Positions 34,225 to 42,673 of a stretch of DNA of 64,000 bases are shown here, in pieces. A program made the position numbers and the translations under genes. This stretch comes from Streptomyces cathayae (GTDB taxonomy: Bacteria; Actinomycetota; Actinomycetes; Streptomycetales; Streptomycetaceae). The notes beneath the pieces were generated by a model. That model searched no databases, was not told the origin of the DNA, and saw only the letters and a list, made by a program, of their open reading frames with translations. The stretch lies in the NCBI RefSeq assembly GCF_029760955.1, contig NZ_CP121682.1, positions 248,001 through 312,000 of the forward strand, written 5' to 3'. Numbering within the stretch: the stretch's first letter is position 1; each line of letters begins with the position of its first letter.

Positions 34225-35028
34225 TCAGCGGCTGACGCCGACCTGGTCGAGCGCGCGGCGCAGGGGCTCCCAGCCCAGGCGCCGCGACAGGCCGCGGTTG
34301 CGGGCCTGGACGAGCGGGCGCCAGAAGCCGGCCTCGATCAGCGCCTCGGGCGGCACCGCGCCGGCCCGCTCCAGGATCGTCTCGGGGACCTTCTGCGGGT
34401 CGGGCACCTTGTACTCGGCCATGATCTCGTCGTACTTGTCGTGCAGCACGGTGTTGTCCGGGTCGGCGCCGAAGATCACGAGCTGGCCGGTGGGCTGGGT
34501 GTCGACCAGGACGGTGACCAGGTCGGGACGGTAACGCGTCAGCACCTCGGTGATCTTGTAGACGTCACCGGTCCAGGCCGTGGTGTGCCGGTCCCGGGCC
34601 GCTTCGTCGACGCTGCGCGGCAGCATGTCGTCGAGGACGATCACGCTGGCCCAGTCGGAGTGCTTCTCGACGTTCATGAAGTCGCGCAGGGCATACTCGA
34701 ACAGGTGCATGCCGTCGATGAACGACAGGTCGAGCGTGGTGCGCCGCCAGTGTCCGAGGGGGCTGCGGCCGCGGCGGAGGTTGCGCAGCGGGTGGCGGCC
34801 GCCCTTGAGGTGGGCCAGCGGGTTGTCACGGGCGAAGAAGTCGTCGCTGGTGGCCTTCACCAGGTGGACGTCGCACTTCAGCTCCGAGACGACTTTGAAG
34901 GCGGGGTCGACCGCGATGCTGGGGACGCGGGACAGGCGCAGGCTGCGGCCGTCGTTGACGCCGATCTCCAGGTAGTTGCGGTTGGCGCAGGCCTTGTGCA
35001 GTTCCCGCAGGAACTCATGGCGTTTCAC
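34225..35028 (-). CDS. Class I SAM methyltransferase, sugar/glycan type
   Basis: 267 residues. The SAM motif I is NYLEIGVNDGRSL, followed by PSIAVDPAFKV. The acidic DLSFIDGMHLFEYALRD motif is typical of Methyltransf_24 enzymes that act on sugars and antibiotics. The long insertion before it (KGGRHPLRNLRRGRSPLG) is basic. I chose the GTG at 35028 because AAGGAG lies 10 nt before it. It overlaps by 14 nt the decayed epimerase-like ORF upstream, which itself overlaps rmlA, so the three sit in one transcript. Confidence 0.8.
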   Translation of the reverse strand: MKRHEFLRELHKACANRNYLEIGVNDGRSLRLSRVPSIAVDPAFKVVSELKCDVHLVKATSDDFFARDNPLAHLKGGRHPLRNLRRGRSPLGHWRRTTLDLSFIDGMHLFEYALRDFMNVEKHSDWASVIVLDDMLPRSVDEAARDRHTTAWTGDVYKITEVLTRYRPDLVTVLVDTQPTGQLVIFGADPDNTVLHDKYDEIMAEYKVPDPQKVPETILERAGAVPPEALIEAGFWRPLVQARNRGLSRRLGWEPLRRALDQVGVSR

Positions 35029-35299
35029 GAAGGGGACTCTCCTTGCGGATGCGGGGCGGTGCTTCGTGCAGGGCGACACGCCGGTCGCGCGGTGCCGGCG
35101 GACCGATGTCCTGTCGGCGGCCGTGGGCGAGGGCGCTGTACGCGGGGCGCGGGGCGGTCGGGTGGTCCTCGGGAGAGGGGGTGGCGCGGTCGTCGCGCGG
35201 CACGGTGCTCCTCGGGGCGTCGGGCGCGTCGGCGGCGAGCCGCGTACGGACGGAGCGGGAGCCGCTGAAACCGGCGGCTCCGGTCCCGAGGAGGTTCAT
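35015..35299 (-). pseudogene. Probable rmlB (dTDP-glucose 4,6-dehydratase) remnant
   Basis: 94-codon frame starting ATG at 35299, overlapping the rmlA stop as ATGA and the methyltransferase start by 14 nt. Residues 1-21 (MNLLGTGAAGFSGSRSVRTR) clearly echo the RmlB N-terminus, where the family has VTGAAGFIGSHYVR; here Val became Gly and Ile became Ser. After about residue 30 the similarity ends and the sequence becomes Pro/Arg-rich. RmlB is normally about 320 residues, so most is missing. Third positions remain GC-rich, so it may still be translated. Loss by internal deletion is inferred. Confidence 0.55.
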
Positions 35300-36363
35300 G
35301 AATGGATCTGCACCTTGCTGTGGTCTCCGAGGACGAGCCGGTGGGCGCTGGGGACGCTGGGGGCCGGGGTCACCTCGACATGACGGCCGATCAGTGAGGA
35401 CTCGATACGGCGGACGCCCTCGATCGAGGAGTCCCGCAGCACGATGGAGAACTCGAGTTCGCTGTCGGTGATCCGGCAGTTCTCCGCGACGGAGGTGAAC
35501 GGTCCGACGTAGGAGTCGCTGACGACGGTGCCGGCGCCGATGACGGCGGGGCCGACGACGCGCGAGTTACTGATCCGGGCCCCCGCCTCCACCACCACCC
35601 GGCCGATGGTCTCGGAAGCGGTGTCCACGTCGCCGTCGATCCGGCGCTCGATCCCTTCGAGGACGGACCGGTTGACCTCCAGCATGTCGACGACGTTGCC
35701 GGTGTCCTTCCAGTAGCCCTGGATGACGGTGCAGCGCACCTCGGCACGGGAGTCGATCAGATGCTGGATGGCGTGGGTGATCTCGAGTTCGCCGCGCCAG
35801 GACGGCTGGACGGCGCGCACCGCGTCGTGGACGGCGGGCGTGAACAGATAGACGCCGACGAGGGCGAGGTCGCTCTTGGGGCGCTCGGGTTTCTCCTCCA
35901 GGCCGATCACCTGCCCGTCCGCGTCGAGTTCGGCGACACCGAAGGAGCGCGGGTCGGCGACCCGGGTGAGCAGGATCTGCGCGTCGGGCCGGTGTCTGCG
36001 GAACTCCTCGACGAGGCCGGTGATGCCGCCGACGATGAAGTTGTCGCCGAGGTACATCACGAAGTCGTCGTCGCCGAGCCAGTCACGGGCGATCAGCACG
36101 GCGTGCGCCAGCCCCAGCGGCTGCTCCTGGGGGATGTAGGTGATCTGCAGGCCGAACTTCGATCCGTCGCCCACCGCGTTCTCGATCTCGGCGGCCGTGT
36201 CACCGACGATCATCCCGACCTCGGTGATACCCGCGTCCGCGATCGATTCCAACCCGTAGAAGAGCACGGGTTTGTTGGCCACGGGCACCAGTTGCTTGGC
36301 CGAGGTGTGGGTGATCGGTCTCAGTCGGGTTCCGGCGCCGCCGGAGAGCACGAGAGCCTTCAT
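35296..36363 (-). CDS. rmlA: Glucose-1-phosphate thymidylyltransferase, StrD-like long form
   Basis: 355 residues. The nucleotidyl site is ALVLSGGAGTRLRPITHT, then VMYLGDNFI (metal Asp), VGVYLF and IQGYWKDTGN. The C-terminal 110 residues form left-handed beta-helix repeats (GARISNSRVVGPAVIGAG), as in StrD and related long RmlA proteins of antibiotic and surface sugar clusters. It makes dTDP-glucose from dTTP and glucose-1-phosphate. The ATG at 36363 has AAGGTGAG. It is the first gene of a unit with an apparent rmlB remnant and a methyltransferase. Confidence 0.9.
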   Translation of the reverse strand: MKALVLSGGAGTRLRPITHTSAKQLVPVANKPVLFYGLESIADAGITEVGMIVGDTAAEIENAVGDGSKFGLQITYIPQEQPLGLAHAVLIARDWLGDDDFVMYLGDNFIVGGITGLVEEFRRHRPDAQILLTRVADPRSFGVAELDADGQVIGLEEKPERPKSDLALVGVYLFTPAVHDAVRAVQPSWRGELEITHAIQHLIDSRAEVRCTVIQGYWKDTGNVVDMLEVNRSVLEGIERRIDGDVDTASETIGRVVVEAGARISNSRVVGPAVIGAGTVVSDSYVGPFTSVAENCRITDSELEFSIVLRDSSIEGVRRIESSLIGRHVEVTPAPSVPSAHRLVLGDHSKVQIHS

Positions 36364-36578
36364 CTGACTCACCTTAGTGGTGCGCGGCGAATGCAACGTC
36401 ACTTCTTTTAACGGTTCATTACGAGATCCCCGACGAGAGCCGTCCGGTCGTCGTGGTCCCGGACTGTGGTCCCGGCCCGCGGCGGTGGACGCGGGACCGG
36501 GTCGCGCCCGTCGGCCGGATCACTCGAAGGGATGACCCGGGCGCCGGGCCGTGGTCGGCGGCCGGCGCCATCACGCAC

Positions 36579-39029
36579 TCACCGGCGCAGGACGAGTTCC
36601 GCCCACACCTGTTTGCCGCCGCTGACCGGGAGCGACCCCCAGGCCGCCGACACCGCCTCGACGAGCAGGATGCCGCGGCCGCCGGTGGCCTCCCAGCCGA
36701 TGCTGCTCGGCTTGACGGGACTGCGCGGCGAGGCGTCGGCGACCGCGAGGCGGAGCCGGTCGCCGGCGAGGGTGAGGTCGAGACGGACCTGTCCCTCGGT
36801 GTGCACGAGGGCGTTCGTGACCAGTTCGGAGACGATGAGCAGGGCGGCGTCGAGGTCCTCGGCCACGCCCCAGGAGCGCAGGGTGCGCCGGGTGAAGCGG
36901 CGGGCGTGGCCCACCGCCTGGGGCACCCGCCACACCGTCCAGCTCTCCCGCAGCGGACGCAGGGCCATGCCGTCGTAGCGCATCAGCAGCAGGGCGACGT
37001 CGTCGCTGCGCGCGGCCTTGCCGAGCAGGGTGTCGGCGACGAGCCCGAGGTGGGCCGGGTCGGCGGCGGCGAGCCGGCGGGCGAAGTCGTCCATGCCCTC
37101 GTCGATGTCGGCCTCGTGGGACTCGACCAGGCCGTCCGTGGTGAGGGCGACGGTCGTACCGGGCTGGAGCCGGAGCGGGCTCATGGGGAAGTCGGCCTGT
37201 GTCATGATGCCGAGCGGTGGGCCGCCCTCCGCCTCCGCGATCTCGGTGCGGCCGTCCGGGTGCCGCAGCACCGGCGGCAGGTGCCCGGCGCGTACGCACC
37301 AGGCGGAGCTCTGCTCCAGGTCGACGTCGACATAGCAACAGGTTGCGAAGAGGTCGCTCTCCATGTCGATGAGCAGCCGGTTGGCGCGCGACACCACCAC
37401 GTCGGGCGCGTGCCCCTCGACGGCGTAGGCGCGCAGCGCGGTGCGCAGCTGTCCCATGAGGGCGGCGGCGCCCGCGCTGTGCCCCTGGACGTCGCCGATG
37501 ACGAGGGCGACGTGGTGGTCGGGCAGCGGGATCACGTCGTACCAGTCGCCGCCGAGTTCCAGGCCGACCGTGCTGGGCAGATAGCGGGCGACGGCGACCG
37601 CGCCGGGCAGCCGGGGCAGCCGGCGCGGCAGCAGCTGGCGCTGGAGCATGCCGACCAGTTCGTGCTCGGCGTCGAAGGCACGGGCCCGCATCAGGGCCTG
37701 TCCGGCGAGGCCGGCGGCGGCCGTGAGCAGGGCGCGTTCGTCGGCTCCGAAGTCGTGCGGGGTGTCCCAGCCGATGAGGCAGGCGCCGGCCATCCGGTTG
37801 CCGGCGGGCAGCGGCAGCGCGGCGAGGCCGCCGGGTCCGACCTCGGCGAGGGAGGTCTCCAGCGGGCTGCCCGCGGGCCAGATCCGGGGCCGGCCCTCGC
37901 GCAGCACGGCGGCGAGGGTGGGCATGGTGCGCACCGGCGCCTCGGGCCATTCGGCGCGCCACTCCGCGCGCCACAGATCCGGCCAGGCGTCCGGTTCCGG
38001 CGGGTCGAGGACGGTGACGACGAGCCGGTCGCTCTCCAGTTCGGCGACCGCGATCCGGTCGGCTCTGAGCGGCCCGCGCAGGGCGGCGACCACAGCCCTG
38101 CCGACATCGCGGACGGTGACCGCGATGTCGAGTGCGGCGGCGAGGCGCTGCACCCGGGCCACGTCGGTGACGTCGGAGCGCAGCGTGGACGCGTCGGCGA
38201 CGGAGCCCACGAGACGGGCCGGGCGGCCCTCTTTGCCCTGGAGCAGCCGGCCGCGCAGCCGGAGCCACTTCGGCGGGCCGGCGGGCTGCAGCACCCGGAA
38301 CTCCAGCTCGCGCTCGCCGACGGTCAGGTGGTCGGCCTCGACCACCGACATCACGGAGGGCAGGTCCTCCGGCACGGTCAGCCCCATCAGGGTCTCCACC
38401 CGGCCGTCGAAGTCGTCCGGACCGAGACCGAACAGGTCCAGGACGTCGTCGGCCAGCCGGACCCGTCCGGTGTCCATGGCGAGGCTGAAGGCGCCCGGCG
38501 ACAGCTCGCCGCCGTCGTCGGCGGCCGGCGGCCGGGGAAAGGCGACCGCGTCGGCGACGAGCCCCAGGCAGACCCTGTCCTCGGGGGCGAAGCCGCCGGG
38601 GCGCTCGCTGACGGCGAGCAGGCAGCCTCCGGGATCGTGGCGCACGGGCAGGGCGGCGAGGGAGAAGTCGCGAGCGGGTACGCGCCGCGCCTGGGCCTGG
38701 GCGGCGAGCTCCGCCGGTCCGAGCCACACCGGCCGGCCGCCGCGTACGGCCTCGGCGGCCGGGGAGTGCCCGGCGACGGAGTAGCTGTCGCGCACCCCGC
38801 ACAGGGCCTGCGGGATCCCGGCCGACTCGACCAGGAGCAGCTGCTCGCTCTCCGCACTGGACGTGTACACGGCGACGAGCGCGGCGCCGGCGAAGACGAG
38901 GGCCTGTTCCAGGACCCGGCGCAACCGGTCCGGTGTCTCCGGTTCGGCGGTGATCGCCGTCAGGGCGGCTTCCGCTCGCAGCGCTCTCGTGCTGCGTCCC
39001 GCAGCGCCCTCACCGACCACGTTGGCCAT
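36579..39029 (-). CDS. SpoIIE-type phosphatase with GAF, PAS and HATPase domains
   Basis: 816 residues. In order: GAF (about 30-170), PAS (about 185-300), second GAF (about 305-460), PP2C/SpoIIE phosphatase (about 475-690; LELGGDWYDVIPL, VIGDVQGHSAGAAAL, VALTTDGLVES) and a serine-kinase-like HATPase_c domain (700-815; IVSELVTNALVHTEG, GGRGILLVEAVS). Such proteins act in partner-switching control of sigma factors, dephosphorylating anti-anti-sigma proteins and phosphorylating them through the HATPase part. The ATG at 39029 overlaps the TAA of a short upstream frame (TAATG). Which sigma factor it serves is unknown. Confidence 0.88.
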   Translation of the reverse strand: MANVVGEGAAGRSTRALRAEAALTAITAEPETPDRLRRVLEQALVFAGAALVAVYTSSAESEQLLLVESAGIPQALCGVRDSYSVAGHSPAAEAVRGGRPVWLGPAELAAQAQARRVPARDFSLAALPVRHDPGGCLLAVSERPGGFAPEDRVCLGLVADAVAFPRPPAADDGGELSPGAFSLAMDTGRVRLADDVLDLFGLGPDDFDGRVETLMGLTVPEDLPSVMSVVEADHLTVGERELEFRVLQPAGPPKWLRLRGRLLQGKEGRPARLVGSVADASTLRSDVTDVARVQRLAAALDIAVTVRDVGRAVVAALRGPLRADRIAVAELESDRLVVTVLDPPEPDAWPDLWRAEWRAEWPEAPVRTMPTLAAVLREGRPRIWPAGSPLETSLAEVGPGGLAALPLPAGNRMAGACLIGWDTPHDFGADERALLTAAAGLAGQALMRARAFDAEHELVGMLQRQLLPRRLPRLPGAVAVARYLPSTVGLELGGDWYDVIPLPDHHVALVIGDVQGHSAGAAALMGQLRTALRAYAVEGHAPDVVVSRANRLLIDMESDLFATCCYVDVDLEQSSAWCVRAGHLPPVLRHPDGRTEIAEAEGGPPLGIMTQADFPMSPLRLQPGTTVALTTDGLVESHEADIDEGMDDFARRLAAADPAHLGLVADTLLGKAARSDDVALLLMRYDGMALRPLRESWTVWRVPQAVGHARRFTRRTLRSWGVAEDLDAALLIVSELVTNALVHTEGQVRLDLTLAGDRLRLAVADASPRSPVKPSSIGWEATGGRGILLVEAVSAAWGSLPVSGGKQVWAELVLRR

Positions 39030-39451
39030 TACAGCGCTTGTACGAGCCCCGCGCAGCCCCTGCGGCACCCCGTCGCGTTCCGGCGGTCCGGCCGGACACC
39101 GCCCGGGAGGGGCCCGCGGGGCGCCGCCGGAGCGGGCCGTCCGCCGCCGTTGCCGTCGCCGGGGAGGCCGTACGGCCGGGCGCGGGTGCGGGATCCGGCC
39201 GGTGGTCCGCTGCTGGGCATCGACGGTCCGGCGGCGTGTCCGACGACCGAGGTGGGCCCCTCCCCCGGGTTGCTCCTCGCCCTCCGCACCGACGGACCCG
39301 GGAGTCGCCCGGTACCGGCTGCGAGGACGCGCCGACCGGTCCGTGCCGCCGCCCCGGACCCCGGCGCAATCGCGTGGCGGGGTCCGGGGCGGCGGCCCAC
39401 CACGGACGCTCCACCCGGTGCGGTCGGGCAGGCCCCGGTCGGTGGGTCCGG
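39030..39451. other. Intergenic region with terminator and a possible coupled short ORF
   Basis: 422 nt. It contains the protease terminator at 39345-39396. A leftward frame ending TAA at 39029 overlaps the SpoIIE start and has GC-rich third positions from an ATG at 39220 (63 codons, Gly/Pro/Arg-rich). It matches no family and I did not call it as a gene. Confidence 0.35.
39345..39396. terminator. Strong terminator after the second S1 protease
   Basis: A perfect 19-bp stem (39345-39363 with 39378-39396) and 14-nt loop, 56 nt beyond the protease stop on the minus strand. Confidence 0.8.
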
Positions 39452-40825
39452 TCAGTGGGTCCCGGTCTGACCGGCGCCGTCCTCCGCATCCCGGCCGGCC
39501 CCGTAGCCGGCCCCGTGGCCGGTCCTCTGTCCGGCTCCGTCACCGGCTCCCTGTCCGGCGTCCTGACCCGCTCCGTCACCGGCTGCTCCCTGGCCGGCAT
39601 CCTCACCACCGACCTCACCGCCACCGGCGTCCTCACCACCGACCTCACCGCCACCGGCGTCCTCGCCGCCCGCCTGGGCGCCGACACCGGCGCCCGCGCC
39701 GCCCTCGCCGAGGGTCGCGCCGACCGCGGCCAGGGCAGTGGTGACCGGCTGGAAGAACGTCTCGCCGCCGACGGTGCAGTCGCCGCTGCCGCCCGAGGTC
39801 AGGCCGATCGCGAGGCCGTCCTGGGTGAACATCGAGCCGCCGCTGTCACCGGGCTCGGCGCAGACGTCGGTCTGGATGAGACCGGTGACCGTGCCCTCCG
39901 GGTAGTTCACCGTGGCGTTGAGACCGAGCACCTGGCCGTCGGCGAGCCCGGTGGTGCTGCCCATCCGGAACACCTCCTGGCCGACGGTGGCCTCGGCGGC
40001 CTCGGTGATCTGCACCGTCTGGCCGCCCACGTCGACGTCGCTCGGCGCCTGCGTGTTCGGGTCGTCGTACGTGGCGAGCGCGAAGTCGCCCTCGCCGGGG
40101 AAGACGGCCTGGTCGATGGTGGCGATCGGGGCGCCGCCCTGCTGGTCGGACCACTGCCGTCCGCCGAGCGCGCAGTGACCGGCCGTCAGGAAGGCGGGGG
40201 TGCCGTCGCCCGCGGTGACGTTGAAGCCGAGGGAGCAGCGGGAGTTGGCGGCGAAGATGGCGTCCCCGCCCGAGGCGAACGTCCTGAACGTGCCCGCGGA
40301 CTTCTTGATGGTCGCCATGCCGGAGCCGAGGTCCCGCACGGTGGACTCCAGTCTGTCCCACTTCTTGCCGGTCACCGTGGAGTCGGCGGTGACCAGGATC
40401 TTGTTGGTGCGCGGGTCGACGGCCCACGAGGTGCCGGGGATGGTCGCCTCGCTCTTCAGCGTCTGCGCGCCGGCCTCCAGCTCGGTCATGCTGTTGTCGA
40501 CCTCACGGACGGTCGCGCCCGCCCTCTTCGCCTGCACGATCACGTTGTTGTCGTCGCCGGGCACGACGTTGACGACGAGCTGCTGCTTGCCCCCGTCGTA
40601 GTAGGAACCGGCGAACGCGTCGCCGAGGAGCCCGGCGAGCTGCGAGGAGAGGTCCGAGGCGTCCGTGGCCTGCAGTGTCTTCGGCGGCGCCGCCGCCGCA
40701 GCGCCGTCCGTCGCGCCGTCCTGTGACGCGTTGGCGTTGGGGAGCAGGATCGCGGCGGCGCCGAGCGCCACCACGCCGCCCACCGCTATCGCGGCCTTGC
40801 GCTTCGGAATTCGCTTGTGACTCAA
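39452..40825 (-). CDS. S1 family serine protease with Gly/Asp-rich repeat tail
   Basis: 457 residues. The start is TTG at 40825 with GGAGG 9 nt upstream, giving the typical SHKRIPKRKAAIAVGGVVAL signal peptide. A propeptide follows (about 45-190). The mature domain begins near FAANSRCSLGF. The triad is H217 (LTAGHC), D247 (EGDFALATY) and S328 (EPGDSGGS). The C-terminal 80 residues are Gly/Ala/Asp/Glu repeats including GGEDAGGGEV twice, from a 30-nt DNA repeat near 39600-39670. No membrane helix follows, so it is likely released. It is a paralogue of the 22994 protease. Confidence 0.88.
   Translation of the reverse strand: MSHKRIPKRKAAIAVGGVVALGAAAILLPNANASQDGATDGAAAAAPPKTLQATDASDLSSQLAGLLGDAFAGSYYDGGKQQLVVNVVPGDDNNVIVQAKRAGATVREVDNSMTELEAGAQTLKSEATIPGTSWAVDPRTNKILVTADSTVTGKKWDRLESTVRDLGSGMATIKKSAGTFRTFASGGDAIFAANSRCSLGFNVTAGDGTPAFLTAGHCALGGRQWSDQQGGAPIATIDQAVFPGEGDFALATYDDPNTQAPSDVDVGGQTVQITEAAEATVGQEVFRMGSTTGLADGQVLGLNATVNYPEGTVTGLIQTDVCAEPGDSGGSMFTQDGLAIGLTSGGSGDCTVGGETFFQPVTTALAAVGATLGEGGAGAGVGAQAGGEDAGGGEVGGEDAGGGEVGGEDAGQGAAGDGAGQDAGQGAGDGAGQRTGHGAGYGAGRDAEDGAGQTGTH
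39597..39665. repeat. 30-nt tandem repeat in the protease tail
   Basis: A 30-nt unit repeats about two and a third times, encoding GGEDAGGGEV. It is in frame, so copy-number change would lengthen or shorten the tail without breaking the gene. Confidence 0.6.
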
Positions 40826-41462
40826 ACTTCTCGACCTCCTGGGGGGACCGGAGTCGTGCCGCCGTCCGGCGGCTGTCGGCGCCTGGATGGCTGTTGGTAC
40901 GCACGGGTCCGGCGGGGCGTTCAAATCCTTTTGCCAAGAGCGGGTTCACGCCGCGGAATCGGCCAACTCATGTGCTCTGCCGACCGTTTGTGCAGCCATC
41001 CGAGAGCAGTACGCACCGTGACCGAGCGCGCACCCTCCGTCGAGGACGGTGGGCGGAATCCCGGCTTCAGCGAATCTGCACATCCACCGCCCAACGCGGT
41101 CACCGGAGCCGGAGGCCGTCCACGGGCCGGCTGTCCCCCTCGCACCTTTGGGACCGGTGTGCCGGATTCCGGTTCGAGGGGCGCAAGCAGCGGGACGGGG
41201 CGATGCCGTGAGCCATGTGAAGAAGTCACCACCGGGCCGTGCCCTTCTCTGCACTCTTGGACGCCACAAAGCCGCAAGTTCGCTGGTGGGAGGTTTGTTT
41301 GAGTGGAAGCCCGGAGCCGGGGCGTGCTTTGATCCATCGCACCGCAAGGCCGTTCCGGGCATCCGGCGCCGGGGTCCGGCGCTCGCGGTCGCGGCCTTCC
41401 TCTGTCCCCGGAGGGGGCCGCTCTCCCTCTTATGTCATTTCCACACGAAGGGAAGTTCCCTC
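40826..41462. other. 637-nt divergent intergenic region before the NHLM cassette
   Basis: No gene accepted. It must hold the protease promoter (an AT-richer stretch near 40920-40935) and the promoter of the peptide gene. Composition near 41275-41345 (GGAGGTTTGTTTGAGTGG, then TGCTTTGATCC) is promoter-like but fits no consensus well. The frame of the peptide gene stays open upstream to 41049 without a coding pattern. Confidence 0.4.
41450..41460 (+). promoter_or_regulatory. Palindrome over the peptide-gene ribosome site
   Basis: GGGAAGTTCCC, a perfect 11-nt palindrome, overlaps the AAGGG ribosome site and ends 2 nt before the ATG at 41463. It could act as an operator, or modulate initiation. 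Confidence 0.35.
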
Positions 41463-41678
41463 ATGAGCTCCACCCCCCAGGTCGAGACCACCGAGATCTC
41501 CGACGCCGAGCTGGACAACGTCTCCGGCGGCCTGTCCGTGAACGCCGTGAACACCGTCACGGGCGCGGTGGACGGCATCGCCCCGGTCTCCGGCCTGGCC
41601 GACACGGCCGTCGGCACCGTCGAGGGTGTCACCGGTCTGAACTCCGCCCCGGTCATGAACCTGGTCGCCGGTCTCTGA
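41463..41678 (+). CDS. Cysteine-free double-glycine leader peptide precursor (NHLM-exported)
   Basis: 71 residues. The leader TPQVETTEISDAELDNVSGG has the acidic helix and LDxVSGG end typical of class II lanthipeptide-like precursors, predicting cleavage after G23. The core is 48 residues: LSVNAVNTVTGAVDGIAPVS and so on, rich in Val, Gly, Ala, Thr with repeated TVxGAVDG / TVEGV units. It contains no Cys, so lanthionines and disulfides are excluded. No LanM, radical SAM, YcaO or cyclodehydratase gene is nearby. The exporter with a C39 peptidase begins 992 nt after the stop, beyond the adaptor gene. A terminator-like attenuator follows. Confidence 0.8.
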   Translation: MSSTPQVETTEISDAELDNVSGGLSVNAVNTVTGAVDGIAPVSGLADTAVGTVEGVTGLNSAPVMNLVAGL

Positions 41679-41696
41679 TCGCGCCCTTGTGCCACT

Positions 41697-41729
41697 GAGT
41701 CCCGGAGCCTCCCCCCGGCTCCGGGGCTC
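41697..41729 (+). terminator. Attenuator-like hairpin after the peptide gene
   Basis: A 13-bp stem (one G.T pair) with a C-rich 7-nt loop, 18 nt after the peptide stop and before the adaptor gene. It would allow much more peptide mRNA than exporter mRNA. Confidence 0.65.
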
Positions 41730-41866
41730 AGCATCGCTCCAGGTCCCGTCGCCCGGCGGACGGGATGTCACGACAGGCCCCGGCGCCCCCGGCCGGCCGC
41801 CCCGCCGGCTCGGCCGAGCCGTACCCCGCCGTCCTTCGCAGAGTTCACGCAGGTGAGGGAAGTACC

Positions 41867-42673
41867 GTGCAGTTCCGCCAACAGGCCCTCGCCAAGCTCC
41901 AGTCACCCGAGGAACTCGATCTCCCGGTGCGCTTCGCCCGGCCGCAGGGCTGGCTGGTCCTCTCCGTGACCGTGGTCGCCATGGCGGCCGCCTCCGTGTG
42001 GGCGGTGACCGGGTCCGTGACCTCCACGGTGGCCGCGCCCGCCGTCCTGACGCACGGGCAGGGCAGTTACGTCCTGCAGAGCCCTCTCGCCGGGCAGGTC
42101 ACCGCGGTCCTCGCGCAGCAGGGCGAGCGGCTGCCCGCGAACTCCCCCCTCCTGAAGGTCCGTACCGAGCAGGGCGACGCCGTCGTCCGCACCCTGGACG
42201 CGGGCCGGATCACCACACTCGCCGCCGACGTCGGGCAGATCATCACCACCGGCGCGAACGTCGCCGCCGTGGAGAAGGTCACCGGCGCCGACGACCCGCT
42301 GTACGCAACCGTCTACGTCCCCGCCGAGAGCGCCGCCGGTATTCCCGTGCGCGCCGCGGTCGACCTCACCGTGCAGTCGGTGCCGAGCCAGGAGTACGGC
42401 GTGCTGCGCGGCGAGGTGAAGTCGGTGGACCGCTCCGCTCAGTCCGCCCAGCAGATCACCGCGTTCCTCGGGGACAGCCAGCTGGGCGAGCAGTTCACGA
42501 AGAAGGGCAGGCCGGTGGCCGTCACGGTCGAACTGGTGAAGTCGTCCGCCACGAAGAGCGGTTACCGGTGGTCCTCCGCCCAGGGGCCGCCGTTCCCCCT
42601 GACCTCGATGACCCTGGCCTCGGGCTCCGTCCGGCTGTCCGACGAACGTCCCGTCGACTGGCTGCTGCCGTGA
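41867..42673 (+). CDS. HlyD-like secretion protein of the NHLM export system
   Basis: 268 residues. One membrane helix lies at about 33-53 (GWLVLSVTVVAMAAASVWAV). The biotinyl-lipoyl-like hairpins follow: APAVLTHGQGSYVLQSPLAG QVTAV (read in parts) and RITTLAADVGQIITTGANVA. The end RPVDWLLP is typical of this group. It should bridge the inner-membrane ABC exporter to the outside. The GTG at 41867 has GAGGGA 6 nt upstream. It overlaps the next gene as GTGA, so it is translationally coupled to the peptidase-transporter. Confidence 0.82.
   Translation: MQFRQQALAKLQSPEELDLPVRFARPQGWLVLSVTVVAMAAASVWAVTGSVTSTVAAPAVLTHGQGSYVLQSPLAGQVTAVLAQQGERLPANSPLLKVRTEQGDAVVRTLDAGRITTLAADVGQIITTGANVAAVEKVTGADDPLYATVYVPAESAAGIPVRAAVDLTVQSVPSQEYGVLRGEVKSVDRSAQSAQQITAFLGDSQLGEQFTKKGRPVAVTVELVKSSATKSGYRWSSAQGPPFPLTSMTLASGSVRLSDERPVDWLLP

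Noticed and set aside
33933..34235. 100-codon plus-strand ORF after the GT2 gene
   Set aside because: Only its second half has coding-like third positions, it has no ribosome site, and it overlaps palindromes and the methyltransferase end.
36453..39470. 1005-codon plus-strand open frame
   Set aside because: It is antisense to the SpoIIE phosphatase, whose GAF, PAS, PP2C and HATPase motifs are all present. High GC leaves antisense frames open.
39597..39665. CRISPR-like repeats
   Set aside because: Units are adjacent with no spacers, in frame, and encode the protease tail.
40921..41362. Overlapping 138-codon minus-strand ORFs before the peptide gene
   Set aside because: Third positions are not GC-biased, no ribosome site, no family features; the region is more likely promoter.
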